A stretch of 64,000 nucleotides of DNA from Bedellia somnulentella. Lineage: Eukaryota; Arthropoda; Insecta; Lepidoptera; Bedelliidae. A model generated the notes under the pieces. It was not told where the DNA came from. It was given only the letters and a program-made list of their open reading frames with translations, and did no database searches. Both the position numbers and the translations under genes were made by a program. Positions 21,491 through 33,173 of this stretch are shown here, one piece after another; position 1 is the first letter of the stretch; each line of letters opens with the position of its first letter. The stretch is taken from contig OY755175.1 of assembly GCA_963576735.1 (NCBI GenBank), forward strand, positions 9,192,401 to 9,256,400, in the 5' to 3' direction.

Positions 21491-22355
21491 AGTTAAAGCT
21501 CTGGAATGTATGTTAGTTAGCCACTCAGTCGTTACGAAAGTGTTTTATATATAGGTTCTATGAGATATATGTTATATGATCAACTTAATTGCATATTATT
21601 TTTAACCGACTTCAGAAAAGGAGGCATTCAATTCGAATGTATATTCTTCCTTATTCCCTTTGCCGTTAAAATATATTAGCATTCATTGCTGCACTCTTAC
21701 ACTGCCCAGTGCCCATGCAATCAACATCCAAGTTTCAGCATCTTATGGCAGTAAAAAAAAATAGGTTTATACAGCAACATTTATTCCCTTTCCTTCACAA
21801 AATACTTAACATACAGAATTTCTTCTTTAACATCCAGTAGCTTTGTTAGGGCTGTATCTTGAAATTTAGCATATTTTCGTTTAAATCGGAAATATCAAAA
21901 TCACACAAAGCAAATATAAGCTTCTTACTGTTATTCATCTCGACGGTGATGTGAGATTACCTTTATTGAAGTTCCCGTGGGAATACCGCAATACACTTCT
22001 TAGTGCTCACTCATACTCGTTAAGGAATCCACATCCAAATTTCAATTTCTTACCTCTAGTAGTTTCAGCTGTGGTTGTCAGTCAGTTACGATACTGTTTT
22101 ATATTTAGTAAGTTTTTATAACTATTCATCAAGCTTAAGTTATATAAAGATATTATTGGGCGTGATTCTAGTAAAGAGTAAATACGTTTGAAATTTCGCA
22201 GGGTGTTATTTTAATCGATATTGTAATGATAAATATAAAATATATTGCTCGTGTTAGGAAAAGTAATGTGGAATAGAAAAATTCGGAAGAAATTTGATCG
22301 ACTTTCAGTTAATACTTGAGAGAAAAAATTCATACTTATGTTAATACAAACGAAT
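21491..22355. other. AT-rich with a 'TTTAACCGACTTC' fragment
   Basis: 'tttttaaccgacttcagaaa' near 21600-21620 is the familiar end of a lepidopteran interspersed repeat; gttcccgtgggaatacc near 21974 may belong to it. Otherwise nothing. Confidence 0.4.
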
Positions 22356-22359
22356 TTAG

Positions 22360-22410
22360 ACTCACGCCATCAGTTCCAATCGAGGTAGGCAAATACTACG
22401 AATAGCTAGG
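22360..22410 (-). repeat. RTE 3'-end fragment
   Basis: 'actcacgccatcagttccaa' then gaggtaggcaaatactacg: the complement of the short tail that follows RTE-clade LINE frames elsewhere in the window. Confidence 0.45.
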
Positions 22411-23249
22411 TACTTTTTACGATACTGGCATATTTCTCGGGCTTCTTATTGATGCTTATGATATTATTGTGTTAGTTCAAGAATAGTTCTTCCGTAAACT
22501 AACTAGCCTTATACAAAACAAATGCAGCAGGGAGATATAGGCTCAATTCAATTCAATTTTATTCAATTTTATTATTTTATAGGCTAGTTATATTGTAAAG
22601 CGTTACAACCCGGATTTAATCCACCAAGTGATGAATATTCAAGTGAATAAGTAAGATTTATACATATTCCACCTGATCTTCTAAGTGTTCCTTCATAAAA
22701 TTTTGCATTCGTTTTACATTACTTCCTTTCATCACTAGTGGCAACATTTCGCCTAATAAATTAATTATTGTTGCTTTTGTTTTTTTTTAAACTGCATTTT
22801 GCTTCTTATGTTTCTTGGGCTGTTTTTATCTTACATATATATTCAATAATCACAAAAATAGAGACGGGTTTATTGTTTTATAGTAACTTCTTATTAATAC
22901 TTTGACGCAGCTTATACAATACACTCTTGTATATATTAAACGCGACTTCCATAGACAGCGCATTTAAAAGACGCGTGTGGAAAAGCCCTTAAGTCAATTG
23001 GTTTTGCAAAAACTATTTGATGTATGTTGTGAAATTATCAGGCAAACCAAAAAAACCTACTACAATTTTAATACAAAATGCTACTACATTATATTTACAG
23101 TACATAGCAAAGCATGAATACTATATATCTTATGATCTGCCCCGGTTCCTTTCTGGAAGAAACGTTTTGCTGTATTTAATATGAATAAATTATTTTAAAA
23201 CCACCAAGAGCAACTTATACACACACTTTTCACACTGTATACTGATTAT
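22411..23249. other. AT-rich, nothing recognised
   Basis: Includes a small attcaattttattcaatttt run at 22545-22575. No gene. Confidence 0.45.
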
Positions 23250-23305
23250 ACTCACGCCGTAAGTTCCCATTAGAGTAGGCAGAGACTATTGATCGCCACT
23301 TTGTA
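23250..23305 (-). repeat. RTE 3'-end fragment
   Basis: 'tactcacgccgtaagttccc' then gtaggcagagactattgatc, the same tail as at 22.4 kb. Confidence 0.45.
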
Positions 23306-24929
23306 CGATCTTGACAAACCACTCGAGCATTGTCTACATTCATCAATCTTTTTATTCATGCCTTTTTATTCTTCGCAATTCGGACACCTGTCTTTGGAAG
23401 TACATTCTCATGCACGCACCATTATTTATTAAAATGGAAAAAAAACATGTCCGTTGTATGGGAGCCTCACTTAAACAATATTTTTTATCTTTATTTCATT
23501 ATTAATTTTCAACGCTAAAATTTCAATTAATATTCTTTGAACATTTCAGCGTTCGAAGTATAATCATGAAATTGGTGACAAACGAATGAACAAACTGCGA
23601 AATTTCCGTATATGGATAAAAAAAAACTCTTTTATAACGGAACCCTATAAATATAGCACAAATTCGTCTTGGCTAAATCAGCTATTTCCAGTGCATGTTC
23701 GGCGAAACCAATTCAGCGGTTAAGCGATTAGCAGGAACAAATAGACATACATATAAAATATTTTAAATCAATGACAATTTGTGCCTGGTACACATATATG
23801 TTATTTTAATAACACAAACATACACCCCACTTTAATTTATCTGCACGTATAGATCATTAATATGTATTTGTAAATGAGAATTAAGCACGTACCGCACATT
23901 TTCAGGATCATCAAAATTCTGAGTCTCAATTGTTGCTTTAAATTAATTACGCAAATGACAGGCACGCCAAAAAGATAGGTAACCAACGAAGCAAGATGAT
24001 AAAGTTAATAGCTTAGTCTTTGCTTATTAAGCTTCTTTGCGTCTAATAATGCCGTTTAATATTTGCGCATAATATTTAGAAGGTAAGTTCAAAGTAAGTT
24101 GCTTGGTAAATTAAATGCTAGCGCCATTTTTCGTCTTATGTGAATCTATACGTATTATCAAGAGGGAAGCTTTGTAAGTGTGTTTATTCGTCGGAAATGA
24201 ATAGACTCCCAAATAAATCTACGGATCTAAAAAGTTCTTTTATTAATAGAAACTTGCAACCGTAAGAATATATGCTATAAATCATCACGCTTATCATAAG
24301 GGTTAAGCAGTGATTAAAGAAACCATAAAGATTTGAAAAATTCACTAATAATGTATGAAGAGGTTGGTTATAAGTTCACTCAAAAAAATAAAAAAATATA
24401 TTCTAATATTCCAAAAATAAAAGATCGTACGTCGTAATTTTATTTCAAGATATCTTTCGCAAATAAAATTTTAATTTATTCAATTTTGAAAATCAATTAG
24501 AAGGTAAAAAAATATTGGAGACGATATTGTAATGTTTGATGAAGACAAGCAATATTTGACGAGGGTCGCATTTGATCGTACTTTTATCTCTTTATTTCTA
24601 CCATCTTGTCCCCATCAACTTCCAAATTTGCATTTGTATTTTGAAAATGTTTTTTTTATTGATTTATATGACATTTCGAGTTAATCGGACCCTGATTGTT
24701 GCAAACTCGGCTAGACTTTGTAGATAGAGAAAAATAAATATAAAACCAATATCAGCAGCTCTGTCCCATTTCCATTGAGCTAACAAATTCACTAACTGAA
24801 ACTATAAATCACTATGTTTTTCTTTATTTAACTCAAAATCAAATACAGATGAAATTGTGACCAATTTCATCTGATGAATGAAACCTAGTTAATTGGGATA
24901 TCATTTGGAAAGAAAATTTGATCATTATT
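23306..24929. other. AT-rich, nothing recognised
   Basis: Frames 23311-23505 and 23330-23518 overlap each other and have no motifs. Confidence 0.5.
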
Positions 24930-25885
24930 TGGTGATTAGCCCAGCTTTGCACGGGTAGCGATGTTTTTTTAAATACCTGTGGTTTCTTTCTTCAGTCACT
25001 GCTCAAGCATTGTGAAATTTAGCGTAATGTTTTCAATTTATTAAATTTATATTGCACTCCCTGAGCAGTGTAGTTTGGTGATTTTGAATGCGCTTTTATG
25101 AATGGTTCAGTATTTCCGTTTATAAGAAAATTTTGGGATAAAAAGCTATGAAGTATTTATAACAATCTAAAAAAGAAATTATAACGTGATGTAGGATGCA
25201 ATTACTGGCGCCATCTAGTATGTAATATGTAAATTATTAACGATTTGGTTTAGGTCACGGGCGCGATGGCCAATTTCATGTATAATTTCGGTGTTTCTCT
25301 ACCGATTTCTATGATTTTCATTGAATGGGTATTAATGTTACCTTTTTAAAATTAAGGATGAATGAGAGTATTATAAACGTAAGAGAAAACAAATATAATC
25401 AGAATGCTTCGAACTGCTAAGCTATCAGGAGTTACACGTGTTATTGTGAGTCAACCATAAAAGATAAACATAAACAGTTGAGGGAAATTTTTTGGACAAT
25501 TTATGAAGAATATTTCTGTCATACATGATTTTTATGTAAGCTTAACCATTAAGGCTGCACACGCGACGGAAGCTTAAAAAATGGAGCAACTTCTCCCGTT
25601 TCCCGAAATTTCCCAAAATTCCCCTTCACTACTCTGTTAAAAAGTATACTATAACCTGCCCAGGAGTATGAAAAATAATTGTGCCAAGTTTCGATAAAAT
25701 CCGTCGAGTAGTTTTTGTTTCCATAAGGAACATACAAACCGACAGACAGACAGATAGACAGACAAAAATATTTCTGATTGCATTTTTGGCATCAGTATCG
25801 ATCACTAATCACCCCCTGATAGTTATTTTAAAAATATATTTCATGTACGGAATTGACCTCTCTACAGATTTATTATAAGTATAGA
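24930..25885 (-). mobile_element. Non-autonomous Helitron (family H1), second copy
   Basis: Matches the 12.4-13.5 kb element over most of its length, with its left end 'gcccagctttgcacgggtag' and right end ttattataagtataga. It lacks the 132 bp foldback, and its CTAG end is eroded (gattagc). The ORFs inside are shadows. Confidence 0.7.
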
Positions 25886-26238
25886 TATAGATGTACCAAA
25901 TCACCGTTCTCTACTTTTTTATTTCTTGGGCTATTATTTTAAATTGGGATATCTAATACTTTATGAATTCAAAGAAATTCTTTATGAAGAGTTCGTGCTT
26001 TTATAAACAGATGAATGGCTTTATATTTGCTTTGATTATGACTATTATTTTAATAGCTTTGTGAGAAGATGGAGATTATTACTTTAAATTCCAATATAAA
26101 GTTTATCACAGAAGAGGATTTTAACATTCTTTATATCTTGTGAGGAAATTTTCTCGTGAATACAAGACTTTGAAAGGGAGCAGCCCTTGTGCGTCTGCTC
26201 CACGTCCACAAAGTTGATCCGCCTTGTAGTGCCTCTCG
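25886..26238. other. AT-rich flank of the nested BEL complex
   Basis: No feature recognised. Confidence 0.4.
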
Positions 26239-26531
26239 AAATTGGGTGCAGAGGGTTGCAGAGTCGTAGAAAATAACAACAATTTGCTTGTTCAATTCGA
26301 CTTCGTTTTATTGTGTTATTGACACCATTATAGTAAACTAAATGTGAATATTAATAAATCTTCTCGTCTTCTCTGTGTCTTATTGGTTCAGTTTGAGATG
26401 AAAAAAAGGGGTTTTACAATACTGATGTTATCCTAGTATTTATATAATTTTATTTGACATCTGTTTTTCTCTACTGTGAAAAAAGTGACGCGCCTCTGGC
26501 TTCTCCCATGTTTTCAGCCAGTGTCAGCGCG
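26239..26531 (-). repeat. LTR-like repeat, left copy
   Basis: About 290 bp whose complement recurs at 30268-30403 plus 33210-33366. On the minus strand it starts cgcgctgacactggctgaaa, has a TATA-like attatataaatac and, later, an AATAAA-type signal (caataaaacg). It directly follows a minus-strand integrase remnant, as the 3' LTR of the decayed BEL element should. Confidence 0.7.
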
Positions 26532-26540
26532 CTTCTGTTG

Positions 26541-26791
26541 AAACGCTTCAACATACTGGGGGGCCATTGAAGACTAGTCTTCAATCGAACTTCCACATCA
26601 TTGCAGTTGTCGCGGTAGGTCTGGTGGCTCTTGCTTGGTGAGTGACCTGCCGAGGAGAAAGTGCCTTGGTGTGAGAAATGCCAAATCATTTGGGAGGAGG
26701 AAGAGAGGGGAGCGGTAGCAAGTTTGAGGATGACCTCAACCCGAGCAAATAGGGAAGATAGTTCCTCAGATGTGAGGTGGGTGTTACCCAT
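26541..26791 (-). pseudogene. BEL/Pao integrase C-terminal remnant
   Basis: The minus-strand frame from 26791 reads LTSEELSSLFARVEVIL, then a proline/serine region and HSPSK. This corresponds to the stretch of BEL/Pao polyproteins just after the integrase catalytic core, where a 'glutamate-x-x-x-asparagine-serine-arginine-proline' motif normally stands; here that motif is scrambled, suggesting frameshifts. It runs into the LTR-like repeat at 26531. No DDE residues are kept, so it is dead. Confidence 0.5.
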
Positions 26792-26799
26792 GTGCTAAA

Positions 26800-27308
26800 T
26801 TAAATTGAGCTAGCTGAATGCCAGCCTCTGTGCTTCAATTGTTATTGAAGGAAGGATGCGTAAGCCAGAGAAAGATTATTAAAAATCATGAAGACTAGCA
26901 ACTACACAAATGAAATGATTGAATTTAAATAGTTAAATTTAACAATGGCAACGAAATGTGTTCGTTGTCATGAAATATTTTCTTGGGCTTTCCCCTTGAG
27001 AAAATAAAGTATAAAGAAGATGATGATGATGACCATGGTGATTGATCATAGCGCTGATTCAAATACATCTGATAAAAGAATCTAAAAAATAATAATACCA
27101 AAGTTCAAAGTCGATGAACTTGTAAGGTCAACTACCTCGATGTCAATGACCTTTAGGTAGTCAGCTGTTTACTGTATCTAGAAGGAAAGACATAACAAAA
27201 TAACAAATAGTGTGATTGATCCATGTGTAGGAATCATGTTTGTAAAGTGTATAAGTGTATATGTATTGTATAAAATAAAATATTTGTAAATAAATTTAAA
27301 TTAAAAGT
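26800..27308. other. Interior of the decayed BEL element, non-coding now
   Basis: No frame kept; RT and RNase H would lie here in an intact element but are not recognisable. Contains a gat-repeat run near 27020. Confidence 0.4.
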
Positions 27309-27418
27309 TAACCTATAAACAATTCGTTAAAAATTCGGAGGTAGGAAACGCAAACACTACTTGAACGTGTAAAAAAAAAAAAAAAAACGATAGAGGAATT
27401 TCGCGCTGGATGCCAACT

Positions 27419-27491
27419 GACACTGTAGCTCAGTTGGCAGAGCGACGGGGGCGTATACCCGAAGGTCGCGGGTTCGAACCCCGCCAGTGTC
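27419..27491 (+). repeat. tRNA-like head of SINE-C (not a working tRNA)
   Basis: The acceptor stem GACACTG/CAGTGTC pairs perfectly, the D-arm GCTC/GAGC and T-arm GCGGG-TTCGAAC-CCCGC are good, but the anticodon stem is imperfect and its loop is 8 nt. With the repeated flanking modules this points to a SINE head under RNA polymerase III boxes rather than a tRNA gene. Confidence 0.65.
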
Positions 27492-27500
27492 GAAATTTTT

Positions 27501-27737
27501 ACATAACATAAACATAAATATAAACGTTCACGCCGAATATCCCCGAAGGGGTTGGCAGAGGTACTAATACTTCTGAACATCACTTGACTTTGTCACCTGG
27601 TGTTCAGAGTACCCACGTTTTGCATGGACAGTGTACTCACGTGATAGGGGGCAGGCCTATCGCCGTTTTGTACGAATACACTGTCACATGACTAAGTACA
27701 ACTCAGCCATGTCAGATGTTAAAGGTGAGGGAAAACA
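27501..27737 (-). mobile_element. SINE-A, 5'-truncated with internal deletion
   Basis: Minus-strand copy with an ataac-type tail, then 'cgttcacgccgaatatcccc'. tcgaaattttt at 27490-27500 and 27738-27748 is the target duplication, inside SINE-C. The usual gggtttcctcacgatg segment is missing. Confidence 0.8.
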
Positions 27738-27877
27738 TCGAAATTTTTCTTTCCTTTAATAACATCTTTTATTTATAAGTAATAATCCCCACATGAGGAA
27801 TTCATGTCAAAAACATTGAATAACCTATAAACAATTGTTGAATGTTTGTTGTGTATGAATTCATTCAACTTAGGTTA

Positions 27878-28903
27878 TTAATAACCAATTCGTTTTGGTA
27901 AGGTGTAAGTATCACCAAGACGGTAATCTGGTGCCTTGAGTGGGCTGAGAGGACAGAAACGTCTAGTTTTTAGTCTATGAGTTCTAGTTAACTTGGTAAA
28001 AGAACTGCTACTAACAAAATTACAAGTTTGTGAATTTTGTGGTAATGAATGGGAAATCTTGCCAGCTATAATCCAGCCTAGCTGTGAATGATGCAGCATG
28101 GGTAGGCCTAGACCTAAGGTGAGCCTTTCGGAGCCAAGTAGATCCCAGAATAGATCGCCTCCAATCATAATATCAACCTTTAGTGGTTGATTGAATTGAG
28201 GATCAGCTAATGTGATAGCTGAGGGAAGAGTGATATTTGAAACATCAATGGGTTGATTTGAATGCCTTTTTGCTATGGAAGGCAACACCAAAAAGGTGTG
28301 AAGATGTGAGTTTGTGCCAGTGCGAGCACGAATTAATGCTGAGCACTGATGTGGTCTCAGGTTAAGAGAGGTGTTCCCAACGCCTGCAACACTGTTGTGT
28401 ATTGAGGGTGTGGAAGCTAACTTAAGGCGATTCCTTAAGTCAGCGGAGAGAAAAGAGTAGTCAGAGCCGCTATCTAGCAAGCATCTGACTGTCTCCACCT
28501 TACCATTTTGGGGATTGATGATGTCAATCATGGCAGTGGAGCGAATGATCCCTGAAGGGGAAACTGGAGGACTGAGAGAAAGCGACTGAGGCATTGAAGT
28601 GACAGGATGTGATGATGGAGCAACATCATTTTGAAGAAGGGGAGAGCTGTGCATCAGAGTGTGATGGCGTCCACCACACTTACGACAGTCTCCATAGGGA
28701 CACTTGGGAACCATATGGTCATACCGAAGGCAATTTGTGCAAACCTTAAGCCTAGTGACCCTACTCCGTCTGTCAGCCAATGTGAGCTTTCTGAAACGTA
28801 AACATCGGAACAGTAAATGTTTACCCTTGCAAAGGGGGCACTTGAAATTAGTATTGGTTGTAACTGTTGATGCTAGAGTGGCATTGGGTAAATGTGAGGG
28901 CAA
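27878..28903 (-). pseudogene. BEL/Pao gag zinc knuckles and aspartic protease (DUF1758-like)
   Basis: 341 codons on the minus strand. Residues 22-85 hold Cys/His knuckles (CPLCKGKHLLFRC, CTNCLRYDH, CRKCGGRHH), as in the nucleocapsid part of BEL/Pao Gag. Residues 142-152, LLDSGSDYSFL, are the Asp-Ser-Gly active site of a retropepsin-like protease. Further family features are GGDLFWDLL (about 248) and HHSQLGWIIAG (about 271), which in BEL elements lead towards the RT. The frame ends shortly afterwards without an RT. It lies in a different frame from the gag frame upstream (28968-30110), so a frameshift near 28.97-29.06 kb separates them. The DSG is intact but the element lacks polymerase. Confidence 0.75.
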
Positions 28904-28967
28904 TTGAGGATTGCTAGCCTCACCGCTACCTTACCTGAAGTGGAAACAATAAAAGCTTGAGGTGGAT

Positions 28968-30110
28968 TTATTGTTTGTTTAATATGATTGGTGTTACTAT
29001 GATAGTGCTTAAATTCATGATTATTGTTATAATGACTGTTAATTGAACCCTGTGATGTGATAAGATAACCCTTACCTTACTTTGAGGTAATGTCTCTAAT
29101 ATGTCAGCTCTTATCTTTGAAAATTCCTTTAAATCATTGAAGGTTGGCAACTCTGAATGAAGATTGCCTTTGTATTCTTCCCGTTTGACATTGGTATTTT
29201 GATCAAACTTTGAGGAAGCTAAATAAATTAAAATAGAATCCCAGTGTTGAACTGGTTGACCTAAAGTTTGTAGGGCCCTAACATTCTTAGTGATGTGGTC
29301 ACTTAAGAACCTAAGAGACTTATCTGATTCACTCTGCATAACCTTAAAGTTAAAGAGGGCACTGAGGTGATTATTAACTAATTGTTTTGTATTGTTATAC
29401 CTTTCACATAATATATTCCATGCTTCTACATAATTGAAATCAGATACCTCAAGATTTGCTATAACCCTGGCTGCTTCACCTTGTAGGTATGAGCAGAGGT
29501 AATGAAATTTATGAATGGGTTTAATATGATTATTATTGTGAATTAATGATTCAAATGCATCTCTGAATTCAAGCCATTTGAAGTATGAACCATCAAACTT
29601 AGGTATAGTGATTTCAGGTAGCCTAAACCCCATTGTGCCTTGACCATTACAGTGGCATGGATGGGAGGCCTTTGACCCTTCAGTGGCATCTTGGAATTGG
29701 TCTGCAGGTTTGTTGACACCGAGCAGATTTCGTGCCTTCACAATACAAGAACAGAATTCATTTGATATGAGTTCTCTTTCATCTAATTCATAATCTAGGT
29801 TACTAAAATTAAGAGCTTCCATTTGTGATTGCAGGTGTTCAAATTGAGAGTTTAACTCCAAGAACTTATCTAGCTTTAATGATAACATCTGTTCATCCCT
29901 TGATGACAATGGATGGGATTCACACGATTCTAGTAAATTAAATAAGTATTTCTTAAAGTGGGTTATTTGCCCTTTGATGGAACTGCGTTTATAACTGAGT
30001 GCAGTATATTCCTCACTAATCACTTTAGCAGGGCTAGAACCTCTGCTATGTTGTGAAGTAATTGGTTTGAGAGTTGACTGACTGTCTGTCATGATGAAAT
30101 AAGTCAACAA
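28968..30110 (-). pseudogene. BEL/Pao Gag (DUF1759-like)
   Basis: 380 codons on the minus strand. An N-terminal helical region of about 140 residues leads to LPEITIPKFDGSYFKWLEF (about 168-186), the signature start of the DUF1759 capsid-like region of BEL/Pao Gag. FHYLCSYLQGEAARVI and a long helical part follow. The last 30 residues (isoleucine/threonine-rich) look out of frame: the expected continuation lies in the frame of the next ORF, so the true Gag was longer and one frameshift ended it. The Met at 30110 is preceded by about 150 bp of leader and then by an LTR-like repeat in the unexpected orientation. Confidence 0.75.
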
Positions 30111-30207
30111 ATGTATAAATTAAATGTAAAAAATTGTAAAATGTTTGTAAATAATAAGTTCCTGGAGTTAATGTTTTGTGTTAAATGGGGAAATGTTAAA
30201 TACTAAA

Positions 30208-30266
30208 ATTTAAATAAATGGCTTACGCTCCTTGTAAAAGTGAAGTGAAGCCACTTATTTAAATTG
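30208..30266. repeat. Imperfect hairpin in the leader
   Basis: aatttaaataaatggctt pairs imperfectly with aagccacttatttaaatt. It lies between the gag start and the right LTR-like copy. Confidence 0.45.
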
Positions 30267-30267
30267 A

Positions 30268-30403
30268 CGCGCTGACACTGGCTGAAAACATGGGAGAAGC
30301 CAGAGGCGCGTCACTTTTTTCACAGTAGAGAAAAACAGATGTCAAATAAAATTATATAAATACTAGGATAACATCAGTATTGTAAAACCCCTTTTTTTCA
30401 TCT
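30268..30403 (+). repeat. LTR-like repeat, right copy, first part
   Basis: Plus-strand sequence cgcgctgacactggctgaaa onward equals the minus strand of 26531 down to about 26398. It is interrupted by the LINE at 30404. Confidence 0.75.
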
Positions 30404-33173
30404 TTTTTTGAACTAGAAGCAGTGCTTGCTCATGTCAAAGACTCTGCCCCGGGGGTGGATGGATTCCCATATTCTTTTATAACAAAAGCTGGTCTACAAA
30501 GTCAAATTTATCTGTTAAATATTTTAAATTATAGTTTTCGATCTGGGAATATTCCTCTCTCATGGAAGACTCAAATAGTTATACCTATTCCTAAACCTGG
30601 CAAGTCTCCTAACCATCCTAATCACTTCCGTCCAATTGCTCTTTCATCGGTAATAGCTAAAATTTTGGAGCACCTTATTAAAAACAGACTTGAATGGTTT
30701 GTTGAAAATGAAAATATACTCTCATCTTCGCAATATGGATTCCGTAAGGGATTCAGTACTATGGATAGTCTAAGCATATTTGTCACAGATATCCGTCTAG
30801 CTTTTAGTAAAAACTCCTCGGTTGTTGCTGCTTTTCTTGATGTTTCAGCAGCTTATGATAATGTGCTTTTACCCATTCTGAAACAAAGATTATTAGAATT
30901 AAAAATTCCTCAAAAAATTGTATTTTGTATCATGTCACTTCTTATGGAAAGATCTCTTTGCCTTCGAACACCTGGTGATTTGTTTGATCCTAGGAAAACG
31001 TGGAGAGGTCTCCCTCAGGGCTCAGTCTTGAGTCCAATTCTGTACAGTTTGTATACCTCTGCTCTTCACACTTCTCTTAATTATGACTGTCGGATCTTGC
31101 AATACGCCGATGATATAGCTTTGTATATAGATTCAGCTTCGATAGAAAATGCTATTCCTTCATTACAAATCTCTCTTTCTTCATTAAACGAATGGCTTTT
31201 GGAACGGGGTTTGAGCATCTCGGGACCTAAAAGCTCTGTTGTTGTTTTTTCAAGAAAACGTGAGATACCCCATGTTGATCTAAAAATAGGGACTGATAGT
31301 ATACCATTAAATAACAGTGTTAAATTTCTTGGGGTAATTCTAGATTCAAAACTTAATGGTAGGTTACATATAGAATACGTCGTGAAAAAATGCGCTAAAA
31401 ACATCAATATCCTTAAGGCTCTTTCTGGAGTGTGGTGGGGTGCCCACCCTTATTCGATGAAACTAATATATAATGCCCTTATTCGTAGTGTTTTAGATTA
31501 TGGAGCCTTTCTATTAGAACCTTGCAGCAAGATTGCTTTAAGAAGTTTAGAGAAAATTCAGTCTGTATCTTTACGCATTATTTCTGGATGCATGAAAAGC
31601 TCTCCAATTAATGCTCTTCAAGTTGAATGTGGTGACCCCCCGCTTATTTTGCGGCGCCAATATCTAGCCGATAGATTTATATATAAAGCTTTTTCCCGTG
31701 CCGAACATCCGTTATTTGAAAAACTAAAATCATTAAATATTCAATGTCGAAACAATACATTTTGGCGCCGCAAAATGATTCCCCCTATTATCAACTCATT
31801 TCGTAAATTAGAAGAATATGAAAGTAGCTTCCCGGTTATTCGTAGTAAGAAACTTCCCCTTTATGATTATCCTTATTCAACTATTACATTTAAACCGAAA
31901 ATTCTTTTCAACATTGGAATTGACAAAAGTTGCACCGTGGCCAATAATATTTTTAATATAAAGCTTCATTCCTCGTGGCCCGACTGGCATCATTTTTATA
32001 CAGATGCGTCTAAAATGACAGATTCTTCTTTTGTTGGCGCAGCAGTCTATTATCAAAATAACAAAATTGAAATCAAATTTAAATGTCCTCCCGGTTCCTC
32101 AGTTTTTACTGCGGAATGCATTGCCGTATTAGAGGCATGTATCTTTATTCAAAATCATGATAATATTAACCGAGCCGTTGTCTTCACTGACTCTCAGAGC
32201 TGCCTTTCAAGTCTGTATCAGTCCCCTTTTAACAATAAAACGCAAAGTCGTATTATATTTGATATTAAATATACATTACTGAAGTGTTACGAAAATGGCA
32301 AGGAAGTACAATTAGTTTGGATTCCCAGTCATGTTGGCATTGTTGGAAATGAACGAGCGGACATTTTAGCAAAATCTGCCATTGGGGATGATTCGAGCTC
32401 CTCAAAACATCTTGTATATCACTGCTATGATCTTCTTTCCTCTCCAAAGACTGATCTTATTGATTGTTGGTCTAAACATTGGCAAAATTCTAGTCTTTCT
32501 AAAGATCGATGGTACGCATCCATTCAACCTGAAATACCTAGAAAACCATGGTTCTTTAAATTTAAAAAGATTAGTAAAACGATAACATCAATACTAATAA
32601 GAATGCGTATTGGTCATTGTTGTACCCCCGTATTCCTTAATAAACTTAGAATTCGTGATTCTGCTCTTTGCGAGTGCGGCATGGAGGACGGCGACTTAGA
32701 CCACATATTTTTTAATTGTCCTATATTCGGTTTAGATTCCATTTATCCAAACCTAATTAAAGCTAACATCCCTCTTCCTTCGAATATTAGATCGTTACTC
32801 TCATCACTTGAAAATCATAACATTATTTCCTCACTCGTTAATTTCATTCATTCTAATCAAATAAAGTTATAAAAGACATAACGTATATATATATATATAT
32901 ATTTATTTATATATATAAATAATTTTGATATAGTCATTGGTTCTGTGCTCTATCATTTATTCTATATTTATACTCGTAGTATTCTTTGATATGAATATAT
33001 TATTATATGTACTCACTACCTTACAATACTGTAACGTGACGTTTTGTTTTACCTACTATTATTATAATTTTACTTTATCTACATGCGCTTCTATTGCCTA
33101 ACCTGACACTGGCAACCATTATCGGCACTAAATAGCTTAATATGTTGCCACAAATGAAAGAATTGAATTGAAT
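30404..33173 (+). mobile_element. 5'-truncated non-LTR retrotransposon, 2.77 kb, with long target duplication
   Basis: Inserted in the right LTR-like copy. The sequence taggataacat...cccctttttttcatct is found at 30364-30403 and, with a 4 bp deletion (cagt), at 33174-33209. The uninterrupted empty site is kept in the left copy near 26398-26437. The 3' end is a gaattgaatt-type tail rather than poly-A, preceded by about 300 bp of 3' UTR with a (ta)n run at 32885-32900. Confidence 0.85.
30422..32872 (+). CDS. LINE ORF2: reverse transcriptase + RNase H (I/R1/Jockey group), 5'-truncated
   Basis: 816 uninterrupted codons; the GTG at 30422 is not a true start, since the copy is truncated within the RT domain and the endonuclease is missing. 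RT motifs in order: PIPKPGKSPNHP (about 59), FLDVSAAYD (motif A, about 139), LPQGSVLSPILYSLY (motif B, about 199) and YADDIALYI (motif C, about 229). A thumb region with FLGVILDSKL (about 302) follows. The RNase H part has FYTDASK (about 523), AECIAVLEA (about 563), FTDSQSC (about 589) and WIPSHVGIVGNERAD (about 636). A zinc-knuckle-like CECG...DHIFFNC ends the protein (about 748-766). RNase H after RT points to I, R1, LOA or related clades; I do not choose among them. All catalytic residues are present, so the insertion is young, but without endonuclease it is not autonomous. Confidence 0.85.
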   Translation: MLAHVKDSAPGVDGFPYSFITKAGLQSQIYLLNILNYSFRSGNIPLSWKTQIVIPIPKPGKSPNHPNHFRPIALSSVIAKILEHLIKNRLEWFVENENILSSSQYGFRKGFSTMDSLSIFVTDIRLAFSKNSSVVAAFLDVSAAYDNVLLPILKQRLLELKIPQKIVFCIMSLLMERSLCLRTPGDLFDPRKTWRGLPQGSVLSPILYSLYTSALHTSLNYDCRILQYADDIALYIDSASIENAIPSLQISLSSLNEWLLERGLSISGPKSSVVVFSRKREIPHVDLKIGTDSIPLNNSVKFLGVILDSKLNGRLHIEYVVKKCAKNINILKALSGVWWGAHPYSMKLIYNALIRSVLDYGAFLLEPCSKIALRSLEKIQSVSLRIISGCMKSSPINALQVECGDPPLILRRQYLADRFIYKAFSRAEHPLFEKLKSLNIQCRNNTFWRRKMIPPIINSFRKLEEYESSFPVIRSKKLPLYDYPYSTITFKPKILFNIGIDKSCTVANNIFNIKLHSSWPDWHHFYTDASKMTDSSFVGAAVYYQNNKIEIKFKCPPGSSVFTAECIAVLEACIFIQNHDNINRAVVFTDSQSCLSSLYQSPFNNKTQSRIIFDIKYTLLKCYENGKEVQLVWIPSHVGIVGNERADILAKSAIGDDSSSSKHLVYHCYDLLSSPKTDLIDCWSKHWQNSSLSKDRWYASIQPEIPRKPWFFKFKKISKTITSILIRMRIGHCCTPVFLNKLRIRDSALCECGMEDGDLDHIFFNCPIFGLDSIYPNLIKANIPLPSNIRSLLSSLENHNIISSLVNFIHSNQIKL

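Larger units (their letters stand above)
27309..27838 (+). mobile_element. SINE-C insertion with nested SINE-A, 16 bp target duplication
   Basis: taacctataaacaatt occurs near 27308-27323 and near 27822-27837, bracketing the insert. Inside are tcggaggtaggaaacgc and a poly-A run near 27371. A tRNA-like head follows at 27419-27491, then a nested SINE-A, and after that tttctttcctttaataac and aatccccacatgaggaattc. The module order matches 7.4-7.7 kb. Confidence 0.65.

Noticed and set aside
27419..27491. Possible tRNA gene
   Set aside because: The anticodon loop has 8 nt and the stem is imperfect, and the sequence recurs as part of a dispersed repeat.
27308..27583. 91-codon minus-strand frame with LAGFEPATFGYTPPSLCQLS
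   Set aside because: It is the antisense of the tRNA-like SINE head and poly-A run; such peptides are common annotation artefacts.
31081..31407. 108-codon minus-strand frame
   Set aside because: It lies antisense to the catalytic region of the intact LINE reverse transcriptase.
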